46,251 nt of DNA from Pseudomonadota bacterium. GTDB taxonomy: Bacteria > Pseudomonadota > Gammaproteobacteria > Burkholderiales > Sulfuricellaceae. This document shows, piece by piece, positions 25,201-32,102 of this stretch. The stretch's first letter is position 1, and every line of letters begins with the position of its first letter. Below the pieces are notes generated by a model. It saw only the letters and a list, made by a program, of their open reading frames with translations, made no database searches and had not been told where the DNA came from. The stretch lies in the NCBI GenBank assembly GCA_021801705.1, contig JAJYXP010000015.1, positions 1-46,251 of the forward strand. Direction: 5' to 3'. The position numbers and the translations under genes are program-made.

Positions 25201-28048
25201 TCTCGCCCGCGTCCGCCACACCGTCGCCGTCGGCGTCCTGCCACACCTTGAGTTCGTTCCACACCGGGTCGGCATTGGTGAGCCTGCCGTCGTAGTTGGA
25301 GTCGATCCAGCGCATCCCGGCCAGGCCGCGCGCGCTCAAGTCCACGATGCTGTTGCTGAACAGTTCCCTGCCCGAGTCGATGCTGCCGTTGAGGTTGCGG
25401 TCGAGGAACAGGAAGCCGTCATTGTTGCTGAGCCAGGCGGTGTTTTTCATAAAACCCGAGTCGTCCACGTCGAAGGCCACGGTTTTGTTGGCACCGGTGG
25501 TCTGGACGCCATCGCCGTTGAGGTCGAGCGCCACTGCCCGGAACACTTGGCTCCCTCCCCCGCCCGCGGGGGAGGGCTGGGGAGAGGGTGCAAGCAGCCC
25601 GTTGCGCCCGGCGCGCTCTTCCTCGGTCAGGCCCGCCTGGGGGTCACCGTACTGGGTCTGGATGGCGGCGGTCTGGACTTCCCACATGGGGGCGACGGCG
25701 CCTCTTGCGAGGGCGACGCGGATGAAGCGTTCGCTTAAGGACTGGCTCGCCTGCTCCGATCCAGCCGGGGCATTGTAGGGGCGGCCGGTGAGGTCGTATT
25801 TGATTTCCGGGTTGCGCTGCACGCCGGTGATCGGGTCGATGTCGGTGAGCTGGAAGCCGGTGTAGTTGCGGTAGGTGAGCGACGGCAGGCGGTTGGCTAT
25901 CACGCCGATGGCGGAGCCGGGGTTGACTGACTGCTCGTAGGCGGCGAGCGAATTCAACTGAGCGATGAACTGGTTCATGGTGCCCTGGGCGGCCTCATAA
26001 CCACCATGTTCGCCTGCGGCATTGGCCACGACGCCGAACCCGGACCAGCCGGCCGCTGCACTGCCCCAGGGCTCGGGTGGCGGGTCTTCGTCGCCGAAGA
26101 GGCTGGAAATTATGCTGTATGCTGCGTAGGCCCAGCCGATATAAGGCACTGTGTATGCTGCGTACATTTCCGCAAGTACCATATCTGTTACAGCCACCGC
26201 TGCGCCGATTGCATCGCCATGGGCTATGGAGTTGACGAGGTTGAGGTAGGGCAATGCCTGGTTCAATTGCGAAATGGCACTGTCTGCACCGAATGCGGCT
26301 TGGAGGGCTTTTCCGCCATCCAAACCGGTCGCAAAATTCGCATAGGCTTGCGCGCCAAAACTAATCGCTTGCGCCCCTGCCGTAACCGCCGCCAGGGTAT
26401 CGCCGCGCTGGAGGGCGTTCTCCAAACTCAAGATGCTCAGTATGCTGCCGCCAACACTGGCCGCGCCGCTGAGGTTGTAGTTGGGAAGGTCGGCAAGGTT
26501 GCTGATGTCGTTCGCCAGCCGCAGTCCGGAAACCGCTATCGGCAGGGGGTCACCGGATTGGATGGCTTTGATGATGGAAAGGGCGTCGATGAGGGTGCCG
26601 CCGTATTGGTTGATGGCGTTGGCGAGGGTTTGGAGGCCGGAGGGGTGATCAGGATTGGGCGTCCAGGTTTCATCGACTACTTGGCCATTTGCATCGAAAA
26701 ACGTGGTCGCAGCTCCATTTGAGTCAGATACCACAGACCCCGATGTGCCGTCAGGATTTACCCAATCCATGCTGAGTTGCCCGGTAGCTGCATCGTAAGA
26801 GACGTCGCCTCCTGAGCCATCTGGTGAACTCCAGTTCCCCAGGTAGCTGCCATTCTTTTCCATGACCTGCGTGCCTGTACTGCCATCGGCATTCACCCAG
26901 TCAGTCATCGTCTGCTTGGTTGAAGCATCGTAGTAACTGGTCAGATTGGACCCGTCCGTATAACGGGTGAATGAAGAAATAGACCCATCTGCACCGTAAG
27001 CATAATCCGTGGTGTTGATAACGGTCAGACTGTCTCCGCTCCCGCTCGTTTGAATTGATGTTGCGGTTTTGCCGTCTGCTGAAAAAGTCGTGCTGGTAGT
27101 TGTGCCGTCGCTATTGATTTGTAGCGTAGAGACAGACTGCCCGCTCAGTGCGGAAGGAATGGAAAGCCAATTTCCCGCAGCGTCTGCGATCTGATAACCG
27201 CCGTTGCCATCTTTCGAAAGTGTGCCCAGCGTCTGATTGCTGGCCGGGTCTATCATTGTGATATTCCCACTGGCGTCGGTTTGCATCTGGATGGCCGCGA
27301 TAGTCGAGCCGGTGGAGTCCCTTGCGGTCAGTGTGCCAGTCTGGTTATCGACATCGACCCAGATTCCTTTGTCGGCGATGTAGGTGCTGGTCAGATCGCC
27401 ATTGGAATCGTAGTAATAGCCATTGCCGCCTTTGGCAACCGCATAGGACTGGTCGGGATTGATGGTAATGGATGTGCCATCGGCCAAAGTCTGCACAACT
27501 GGCTGACCGCTGGCCGATGCCTGTGCCATCCAGTCATTGATGCTGTCGATGCCGGTGGTGGTGAGTTTGCCTGCAGTGTAAGCAAATCCTACAGCAGCAA
27601 CAATACCAGCGGCGATTGCAATTTCAGGAGCGAGAGCGATCCCCAAGAAACCAAGCGCTGTACCAGTAAGTGCCGTAGTAACCGATCCACCTGCCCAGCC
27701 AGCTGCTGTCCCGAACGAAACACCCGCAACCTCTTTGAAAAAACCAGCTGCCCCATCCTGCGCACCACCCTTTGCAATACCTGGGATACTCGTTCCGACG
27801 CCGACAGGAATATCTACACCAAGGCGATAGGCGCTTTCGGTGGTGGCAGCTACTTCACGGGTCAGCCCTTTGGCAGCCATAAAGCCAATACCGCCGGTAT
27901 ATACACCTGCAGCGGCACCAACATAGTCCCACGGATCGGGTTTTTTGAAAGCAGTTATGAATTTATCTGACCATATTTCCAGAAAAGAGGCGCCCTGCGA
28001 TGCCGGAGTAGAATTGGCGCCTCCGATGATTAGGATTTCTGTAGTCAT
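19298..28048 (-). CDS. Giant RTX protein with N-terminal hydrophobic (pore-former-like) domain
   Basis: 2,916 aa. N-terminus (~45-175) is glycine/alanine-rich and hydrophobic (GTAAGWAGGSVTTALTGTAL, ALAPEIAIAAGIVAAVGFAY), like a pore-forming hairpin. Residues ~180-465 are DG-rich beta repeats. The scaffold shared with three paralogs spans ~470-1020 and includes an EF-hand-like module from ~840 (LDLNGDGV). A cadherin-like domain follows (~1020-1170), then a second EF-hand-like copy (~1315-1440). RTX nonapeptides start near 1510, eight ENLTLTG blocks of ~85 aa follow, more RTX lies near 2600-2740, and a C-terminal domain (LTRWNLMNGLLDAHLGG) completes it. It should be exported by T1SS and bind calcium outside. 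Start ATG follows the stop of the upstream membrane-protein gene directly, with GAGGG upstream. Confidence 0.9.
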   Translation of the reverse strand: MTTEILIIGGANSTPASQGASFLEIWSDKFITAFKKPDPWDYVGAAAGVYTGGIGFMAAKGLTREVAATTESAYRLGVDIPVGVGTSIPGIAKGGAQDGAAGFFKEVAGVSFGTAAGWAGGSVTTALTGTALGFLGIALAPEIAIAAGIVAAVGFAYTAGKLTTTGIDSINDWMAQASASGQPVVQTLADGTSITINPDQSYAVAKGGNGYYYDSNGDLTSTYIADKGIWVDVDNQTGTLTARDSTGSTIAAIQMQTDASGNITMIDPASNQTLGTLSKDGNGGYQIADAAGNWLSIPSALSGQSVSTLQINSDGTTTSTTFSADGKTATSIQTSGSGDSLTVINTTDYAYGADGSISSFTRYTDGSNLTSYYDASTKQTMTDWVNADGSTGTQVMEKNGSYLGNWSSPDGSGGDVSYDAATGQLSMDWVNPDGTSGSVVSDSNGAATTFFDANGQVVDETWTPNPDHPSGLQTLANAINQYGGTLIDALSIIKAIQSGDPLPIAVSGLRLANDISNLADLPNYNLSGAASVGGSILSILSLENALQRGDTLAAVTAGAQAISFGAQAYANFATGLDGGKALQAAFGADSAISQLNQALPYLNLVNSIAHGDAIGAAVAVTDMVLAEMYAAYTVPYIGWAYAAYSIISSLFGDEDPPPEPWGSAAAGWSGFGVVANAAGEHGGYEAAQGTMNQFIAQLNSLAAYEQSVNPGSAIGVIANRLPSLTYRNYTGFQLTDIDPITGVQRNPEIKYDLTGRPYNAPAGSEQASQSLSERFIRVALARGAVAPMWEVQTAAIQTQYGDPQAGLTEEERAGRNGLLAPSPQPSPAGGGGSQVFRAVALDLNGDGVQTTGANKTVAFDVDDSGFMKNTAWLSNNDGFLFLDRNLNGSIDSGRELFSNSIVDLSARGLAGMRWIDSNYDGRLTNADPVWNELKVWQDADGDGVADAGETQALSALGITALDYAMGRFEQNGQLKEMSSPDLAADTAGTRTHVVPEGIVVETTSGHTSLLVTRIDDRTVIEANRDGITSYEDIEAIVSTADLMANDMLGGFAGSNLSVTGVSNFTHGTGWLDGNGFVHYNPAANYYGPASFSYTIQAPTGQTDTATVDINLLNVNDAPTATVDQHIKPLYGYASVSISTVNNGEYSYTVASPTDPQYAPYAGNDYTNVDPAYSPYSDWGYDSSYNYGYHNTVFGYQDSDGPNIGNVVVSDIDDLNGPFTYQVVAQPQFGDVEVDANGGFHYFSWSGPNTRSGKDFGPTDPNAVYGSTGPGGSKDSTPFRDPFAVQVSDAHGASATIQVNSAHTGPYDPALGSGGGGGGCCPVSIDLDRNGFGFSNVDDSNVFYDINGDGWKEKVSWVSPGDGLLAYDADGNGKIESGAEVSFAAYKAGAQSDLEGMRAFDSNNDGIFSASDEKWSKFGIWQDANQNGVTDPGEFKSLDALGVDSINLTSDNQFSVIDGTTVQGVAKVTMTDGSTLDAADFTLRYTNDILVNNPDGTSQVVTRPPFSPSGEVLNGTDGNDLILGKTGNNIINAGAGNDVVMEGGGNDFIDGGAGNDTIYAGADNDLVIAGAGDDVVFAGLANDMLLGGDGHDALFGEGGNDVIFGGKGNDLVSGDSGNDVLSGDAGDDQVYGGSGNDAVFGGAGNDELAGMDGYDRLDGGTGNDLLDGGADEDEMIGGAGDDIYVVDNPLRLGSGQASTGSGQAQGDVVTENPDEGIDTVRSSISYTLGANLENLTLTGTENLTGAGNDADNVLIGNAGNNTLTAGSGNDTLDGGMGADTLIGGTGDDVYVVDNAADIVFERPDEGTDTILSSVSYALTDNVENLALTGRSAIDATGNALDNVITGNIADNVLDGGIGADTMVGGRGNDTYVVDDIGDLTIELANEGVDTVVSSLSWTLDGNIENLTLTEMADLSGTGNGLDNVLAGNAGNNRIDGGLGVDTMAGGAGDDTYIVDNTADVVIEQLKEGNDSVFASASYTLSASVENLTLTGTADIDGSGNALDNVIAGNSGNNVLDGGAGADTMAGGAGDDTYIVDNPSTGSGQAQGDTVTEQYGGGVDTVLSSVSYSLSANVENLTLTGTENLSGTGNGLGNVLVGNAGNNELLGEAGNDTLIGNCGNDLLDGGAGADAMAGGAGDDTYIVDNPSTGSGQAQGDAVMELASEGIDTVYSSIDYTLGANVENLTLTGMDNLSGTGNELDNILLGNAGNNLIDGDAGADSMAGGLGDDAYIVDNAGDLVVEQFNEGLDHVYSSISYVLPQHVENLTLTGPSTSSGQAPAIDGTGNGLDNIIVGNAASNVLDGAAGADTLIGGAGDDTYIVDNAGDQTVELAGEGIDTVYSSVSWALAGNVENLTLTGTNTIDGSGNELDNIIIGNGADNRLIGNAGNDSLFGNAGNDVLDGGTDNDILYGGVGDDTYIWRKGDGLDTIADMGGNDTVRFGDALNLDNLALRVTSENGIYTAHVRALDDCGCEMDGQGFDFAVGVDANGGYVSPIEQFRLADGTQLTFDDLLIKTVVTLVRPGREADHDEDGHHGNEGRGRIPSGKGGHDSGFGEDKHEENDSRLKQIRLTDGSRLHLDDLPRGTLVASVSPKNRTVVTGRNDDIILGSANSETIRAGTGNDIVFASAGKDALYGEGGNDALLGGNGADTLIGGCGYDVLAGGEGKDILIAGDENNLLLGGNGNDRILAGAGNDFIAGGRGDDTIVTGAGNNTVAFNREDGRDTILAYAGARNALSLGGDLEFRDLGFMRSGNDLVLDARHHDAITFKDWYASPDNRTFFTLQTIEEKSDDWDDWRHALPYKHAFVTHHMIEETGADTLYDKKVERFDFQKLADSFDQARAANPGLTRWNLMNGLLDAHLGGSDNAALGGEFAYEYGQSGSLAQAGISAAQTALKDPGFGGLQTLKPFQGLTAEIAIGR
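21223..21248. repeat. In-frame CCTGAGCTTGTCGAAGG repeat inside the RTX gene (1 of 4)
   Basis: The repeat adds PSTSSGQAP within an ENLTLTG block; the sister blocks read straight through (TGTNTIDGSGN versus TGPSTSSGQAPAIDGTGN). Confidence 0.8.
21591..21620. repeat. In-frame CCTGAGCCTGTCGAAGG repeat inside the RTX gene (2 of 4)
   Basis: It encodes NPSTGSGQAQGD where uninterrupted sister blocks have NAGD or NTAD. Length is a multiple of three relative to sisters, so the frame is kept. Confidence 0.8.
21912..21940. repeat. In-frame CCTGAGCCTGTCGAAGG repeat inside the RTX gene (3 of 4)
   Basis: Same peptide (NPSTGSGQAQGD) and same location within the 85-aa block as the copy at 21591-21620, so it either spread by block duplication or inserted twice. 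Confidence 0.8.
22934..22986. repeat. In-frame double CCTGAGCCTGTCGAAG repeat inside the RTX gene (4 of 4)
   Basis: A longer, reiterated form encoding NPLRLGSGQASTGSGQAQGD, again at the NxxD turn of the first ENLTLTG block. Confidence 0.8.
24870..26140. repeat. 1.27-kb scaffold block identical to 28847-30117
   Basis: Within the 2,916-aa gene. Constant offset of 3,977 bp to the second copy and no mismatch found on visual comparison; reading frames on both strands translate identically in the two copies. Divergence begins abruptly just after 26140. Confidence 0.85.
25550..25592. repeat. CCCTCCCC/GGGGAGGG palindromic repeat in-frame at the scaffold seam
   Basis: A GC-rich palindromic intergenic-type repeat (CTCCCTCCCCC, CGCGGGGGAGGG, CTGGGGAGAGGGTG) that is translated as LAPSPQPSPAGGGGS just before the LDLNGDGV calcium module. 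The same repeat occurs at 29527-29569 and 35860-35901 in the paralogs. Confidence 0.8.
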
Positions 28049-28699
28049 TTATTTTTCCCTCTTTGAAATTGATCGAGAATTTTGATAAACAGCCATAAAA
28101 GTTTTAATGAGCATCCATGCGATCAGCCACCAGAAAGCCGTTATGAGGGTGCCAGGGAGAATCCAGGCCGCTACATTAATTATTGGAGTAATCATGTCTG
28201 TTACATGGAACACAAACCAGCCATGAATGCCGTTGAGTAATGTCAGAACAAGATAACTTGCAAATAAAATGGTCGAGAGAAAAGCGGCTGCTATGACTAG
28301 TCCTAAGCCTAAAATTCCCCATTTTTCTCTTACTTTCTCCCATGCTCTTGTTTTATCAATTGTTTTAACGCCTCTGGTCGCATACCAGGCAATTGTTCTG
28401 ATGTTATAAATCACTACCCCCCATACCCCGATACCCACTAGGTTGGCGTAGTAGCGCTCAGGCATTGGCCCGTCCATGAAGGGCTTGGTTACACCCAAAC
28501 CAACGTAATGCAGACCATCCACCAGCGGCGTAATAACCTTGTCAGCCAATGCCAGAAGCTCTGGGCTTTCTGAGGCAATCAGTGAATAAATCACCAAGAG
28601 GCTAAGCGGCACCAGGAAGTAAGGTTTCTGGGAAAACCAAGTAGGCTCTTGCGTAAGTGGCTTGCTGTTCTGGCCAGATTCCATTTCAAGCTTTGTCAT
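28049..28699 (-). CDS. Four-helix membrane protein, candidate immunity protein
   Basis: 216 aa from the ATG at 28697-28699, whose A overlaps the stop of the 944-aa gene (TGATG) and which has GGAGG just upstream; the in-frame ATG at 28717 lies before that ribosome-binding site. Hydrophobic segments: YFLVPLSLLVIYSLIA, NLVGIGVWGVVIYNIRTIAW, ILGLGLVIAAAFLSTILFAS, and a long one around IINVAAWILPGTLITAFWWL. No family recognised. Its stop directly abuts the start of the 2,916-aa gene. Position next to two pore-former-like proteins and its topology resemble the membrane immunity proteins of pore-forming colicins. Base composition is clearly AT-richer than the scaffold genes. Confidence 0.75.
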   Translation of the reverse strand: MTKLEMESGQNSKPLTQEPTWFSQKPYFLVPLSLLVIYSLIASESPELLALADKVITPLVDGLHYVGLGVTKPFMDGPMPERYYANLVGIGVWGVVIYNIRTIAWYATRGVKTIDKTRAWEKVREKWGILGLGLVIAAAFLSTILFASYLVLTLLNGIHGWFVFHVTDMITPIINVAAWILPGTLITAFWWLIAWMLIKTFMAVYQNSRSISKREK

Positions 28700-31533
28700 C
28701 ACGCCGCCCTCCTCCACTCCCCGTCATTCCCCGCCAGTACTGTGTAATCGAACCCCGCCTCACTCCCCGCATAATTTGCCTCCGGCGTGAAATGCACAAA
28801 GCCGTTGGCATCCAAATAACCGCTGCCGTACCGGAAGTTGGAGACTCCGGTCACGCTCAGGTTGCTGCCCGCGAACCCGCCCAGCATATCGTTCGCCATC
28901 AAGTCGGCGGTCGAGACGATGGCCTCGATATCCTCGTAGCTAGTGATCCCGTCCCGGTTGGCCTCGATCACCGTCCGGTCGTCGATGCGTGTGACCAGCA
29001 AGCTGGTATGGCCGCTGGTTGTTTCCACGACGATGCCCTCGGGCACCACGTGGGTGCGCGTGCCGGCGGTGTCCGCCGCGAGGTCGGGGGAGCTCATTTC
29101 CTTGAGCTGGCCGTTTTGCTCGAAGCGTCCCATGGCGTAGTCGAGCGCCGTGATGCCCAGGGCGGAGAGAGCTTGGGTCTCGCCCGCGTCCGCCACACCG
29201 TCGCCGTCGGCGTCCTGCCACACCTTGAGTTCGTTCCACACCGGGTCGGCATTGGTGAGCCTGCCGTCGTAGTTGGAGTCGATCCAGCGCATCCCGGCCA
29301 GGCCGCGCGCGCTCAAGTCCACGATGCTGTTGCTGAACAGTTCCCTGCCCGAGTCGATGCTGCCGTTGAGGTTGCGGTCGAGGAACAGGAAGCCGTCATT
29401 GTTGCTGAGCCAGGCGGTGTTTTTCATAAAACCCGAGTCGTCCACGTCGAAGGCCACGGTTTTGTTGGCACCGGTGGTCTGGACGCCATCGCCGTTGAGG
29501 TCGAGCGCCACTGCCCGGAACACTTGGCTCCCTCCCCCGCCCGCGGGGGAGGGCTGGGGAGAGGGTGCAAGCAGCCCGTTGCGCCCGGCGCGCTCTTCCT
29601 CGGTCAGGCCCGCCTGGGGGTCACCGTACTGGGTCTGGATGGCGGCGGTCTGGACTTCCCACATGGGGGCGACGGCGCCTCTTGCGAGGGCGACGCGGAT
29701 GAAGCGTTCGCTTAAGGACTGGCTCGCCTGCTCCGATCCAGCCGGGGCATTGTAGGGGCGGCCGGTGAGGTCGTATTTGATTTCCGGGTTGCGCTGCACG
29801 CCGGTGATCGGGTCGATGTCGGTGAGCTGGAAGCCGGTGTAGTTGCGGTAGGTGAGCGACGGCAGGCGGTTGGCTATCACGCCGATGGCGGAGCCGGGGT
29901 TGACTGACTGCTCGTAGGCGGCGAGCGAATTCAACTGAGCGATGAACTGGTTCATGGTGCCCTGGGCGGCCTCATAACCACCATGTTCGCCTGCGGCATT
30001 GGCCACGACGCCGAACCCGGACCAGCCGGCCGCTGCACTGCCCCAGGGCTCGGGTGGCGGGTCTTCGTCGCCGAAGAGGCTGGAAATTATGCTGTATGCT
30101 GCGTAGGCCCAGCCGATGTAAGGGACTGAGTACACGGCTGCATCCATGAGAACCATGTCGGTTACGGCTACTGCTACGCCGATTGCATCGCCATGGGCAA
30201 TGGAGTTGACGAGGTTGAGGTAGGGCAATGCCTGGTTCAATTGCGAAATGGCGCTGTCTGCACCGAATGCGGCTTGGATGGCTTTCCCACCATCCAAACC
30301 GGTCGCAAAGTTCGCATAGGCTTGCGCGCCGAAACTAATCGCTTGCGCCCCTGCCGTAACCGCAGCCAGGGTGTCGCCGCGCTGCAATGCCTGCTCCAGG
30401 CTCAATATGCTCAGTATGCTGCTGCCAACACTGGCCGCGCCGCTGAGGTTGTAGTTGGGAAGGTCGGCAAGGTTGCTGATGTCGTTCGCCAGCCGCAGTC
30501 CGGATACGGCTATCGGCAGGGGGTCACCGGATTGGATGGCTTTGATGATGGAAAGGGCGTCGATGAGGGTGCCGCCGTATTGGTTGATGGCGTTTAGGAG
30601 GGTGGAGATGCCTGCATCGGGAGCCGCTGAACTGCTAGAGTCCGTCAGATCAACTGTTGCAGGCAGCCCTGTGTCCGGATCAGTAATTACAGCTTCTGCA
30701 TTAAGAAGTATTTGCCCTGGGCCAGTTTCCAAAGTCAGCGTCCCATTCGGCCCTGTGGATGAGCTGGTTACAGACCCGTTAGTGTTGTACCTATCCGTGG
30801 TGACATATCCATTCTCGCTGTGAATGGCGGTGATGTTGCCTTGTCCATCCACCGAGAAAACACTGCCGATTGTTCCTGTCGTGGCGCTAAAGGCCGGAGA
30901 ACTTTCGTCGATCAGCACTGTGTAAGCGCCGCTGGTTGTATATGTTTTTTGAGAAACGGCCAGTCCGCCATTGTCCAACCTGGTTTCTGAAAGCAGTCCA
31001 GAATCTGCCTTGGTGATAATGGACAATCCAACTGCGGTACCGTCTGTTCCGTATAGCTGTTTGAACTCCACCGAAAAACCGGACGGCACGGGGTAACCAT
31101 CTGGGCCGACACCGATGGCGGGGGCGAGCAGTCCTTCCCAGAGGTACGTGCCAAAATCACTACCGGCCGTAGCGCCCAAGGCAGCCCCAATTGGAGCGCC
31201 CCATCCCCCTAAGAGCGCGCCTGCAGTGCCACCTACGGTACCGAATAAAATCCCACCAATCGCACTACTCACTTCTTTCCCGACATTGTAGAAGTTCCCG
31301 GAGTTGGCAGCGCCCATCACCTTGGCGATGTCATAGATGCTGCCCACCGCCCCCATCTTGACGGTCACAAAAACCCGCTCAAACGAGTACTTCGGCAAAT
31401 TTTCGACCAACTGGACAATGGCCTGAGTGTAAGCGGCGTTGAGGGCCCCATATCCTTTGTCGAACAGGATCGGAGCCAGAGGCGTCTCCTGTGTATTGGC
31501 AGGTTGCTGGGTCTGGGTAGTGGTGTCAGTCAT
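28699..31533 (-). CDS. Truncated scaffold paralog with glycine-zipper (pore-former-like) N-terminus
   Basis: 944 aa from the ATG at 31531-31533 (overlaps the upstream stop as ATGA; AAGGGGAG upstream). Residues ~90-145 are a glycine-zipper hydrophobic stretch (SSAIGGILFGTVGGTAGALL, GGWGAPIGAALGATAG). DG-rich beta region ~165-300 follows, then the common scaffold from ~310 (LLNAINQYGGTLIDALSIIK), the seam repeat, the EF-hand-like module from ~677, and the beginning of a cadherin-like domain that stops early, ending AGNDGEWRRAA. There are no RTX repeats and no C-terminal T1SS signal. The scaffold part is identical to the giant gene over 1.27 kb. It may be a silent donor cassette or an effector released another way. 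Confidence 0.85.
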   Translation of the reverse strand: MTDTTTQTQQPANTQETPLAPILFDKGYGALNAAYTQAIVQLVENLPKYSFERVFVTVKMGAVGSIYDIAKVMGAANSGNFYNVGKEVSSAIGGILFGTVGGTAGALLGGWGAPIGAALGATAGSDFGTYLWEGLLAPAIGVGPDGYPVPSGFSVEFKQLYGTDGTAVGLSIITKADSGLLSETRLDNGGLAVSQKTYTTSGAYTVLIDESSPAFSATTGTIGSVFSVDGQGNITAIHSENGYVTTDRYNTNGSVTSSSTGPNGTLTLETGPGQILLNAEAVITDPDTGLPATVDLTDSSSSAAPDAGISTLLNAINQYGGTLIDALSIIKAIQSGDPLPIAVSGLRLANDISNLADLPNYNLSGAASVGSSILSILSLEQALQRGDTLAAVTAGAQAISFGAQAYANFATGLDGGKAIQAAFGADSAISQLNQALPYLNLVNSIAHGDAIGVAVAVTDMVLMDAAVYSVPYIGWAYAAYSIISSLFGDEDPPPEPWGSAAAGWSGFGVVANAAGEHGGYEAAQGTMNQFIAQLNSLAAYEQSVNPGSAIGVIANRLPSLTYRNYTGFQLTDIDPITGVQRNPEIKYDLTGRPYNAPAGSEQASQSLSERFIRVALARGAVAPMWEVQTAAIQTQYGDPQAGLTEEERAGRNGLLAPSPQPSPAGGGGSQVFRAVALDLNGDGVQTTGANKTVAFDVDDSGFMKNTAWLSNNDGFLFLDRNLNGSIDSGRELFSNSIVDLSARGLAGMRWIDSNYDGRLTNADPVWNELKVWQDADGDGVADAGETQALSALGITALDYAMGRFEQNGQLKEMSSPDLAADTAGTRTHVVPEGIVVETTSGHTSLLVTRIDDRTVIEANRDGITSYEDIEAIVSTADLMANDMLGGFAGSNLSVTGVSNFRYGSGYLDANGFVHFTPEANYAGSEAGFDYTVLAGNDGEWRRAA
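28847..30117. repeat. 1.27-kb scaffold block identical to 24870-26140
   Basis: Second copy of the block, in the 944-aa gene. Identity this long between paralogs whose N-termini are unrelated points to recent duplication or gene conversion. Confidence 0.85.
29527..29569. repeat. CCCTCCCC/GGGGAGGG palindromic repeat in-frame at the scaffold seam (944-aa gene)
   Basis: Same repeat and same peptide as at 25550-25592, inside the identical block. Confidence 0.8.
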
Positions 31534-32102
31534 ATCGTCTCCCCTTTATTTGATTGGTTGAAATACAGTGCAGGTATCCGGCGTATCCAGATGGTTAGTA
31601 TGTAGATATAGAAAACCCAACCGCCTGCATAGGCAGACACTCCCACGAAACCGAGGCCAAGGCGGGAGTAACTCATGATTAGTTGAGATCGAGTAAGTGA
31701 ATCCGAAGTAAACGAATATTTGAGCATGAAGATCAGGAGTCCAAGCATGGTCATGAGCGCAAATATTATGAAAAGCCTATGTTTTTTTTGTTTTTCATAT
31801 AGCCTCATATCAGGTTTAATCAGCAACCACAATCCCAGCCACACTGGCGCAATTGTCCACATCACGGCATGAAAGAACAGGGTCACTTCCGGGAAGGCCG
31901 AGCGGGCTGCGGCACGGTTCATATAGGGAAAGATGTCGGCAAACCCTTCCGCATAATCCCGCAACAGAATCGATCGCGAGAGGATGTCATCCGGCGTAAT
32001 CAACGCGATGATGATGCCCAGTACCCAAGGTCCCAGAGCGACAATGGGGGGGGCGAATTTATGCTCCAGCAACCGACGCAAGCCATTCAGCCATCTCATC
32101 AT
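31530..32102 (-). CDS. Four-helix membrane protein, candidate immunity protein
   Basis: 190 aa from the ATG at 32100-32102, overlapping the stop of the 651-aa gene (ATGA) with GAGGG about six bases upstream. Four hydrophobic segments are visible: PIVALGPWVLGIIIALI, LFFHAVMWTIAPVWLGLWLL, LFIIFALMTMLGLLIFML and GVSAYAGGWVFYIYILTIWI. No family recognised and no visible similarity to the 216-aa neighbour beyond topology. Its stop overlaps the start of the 944-aa pore-former-like protein, so it could protect against that protein (upstream pairing) or the phospholipase-like one (downstream pairing). AT-rich. Confidence 0.75.
   Translation of the reverse strand: MMRWLNGLRRLLEHKFAPPIVALGPWVLGIIIALITPDDILSRSILLRDYAEGFADIFPYMNRAAARSAFPEVTLFFHAVMWTIAPVWLGLWLLIKPDMRLYEKQKKHRLFIIFALMTMLGLLIFMLKYSFTSDSLTRSQLIMSYSRLGLGFVGVSAYAGGWVFYIYILTIWIRRIPALYFNQSNKGETI

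Noticed and set aside
19292-25778. Many open frames of 70-350 codons on the plus strand across the RTX gene
   Set aside because: They are antisense shadows of GC-rich repetitive coding sequence; their translations are low-complexity and repeat in step with the RTX blocks.
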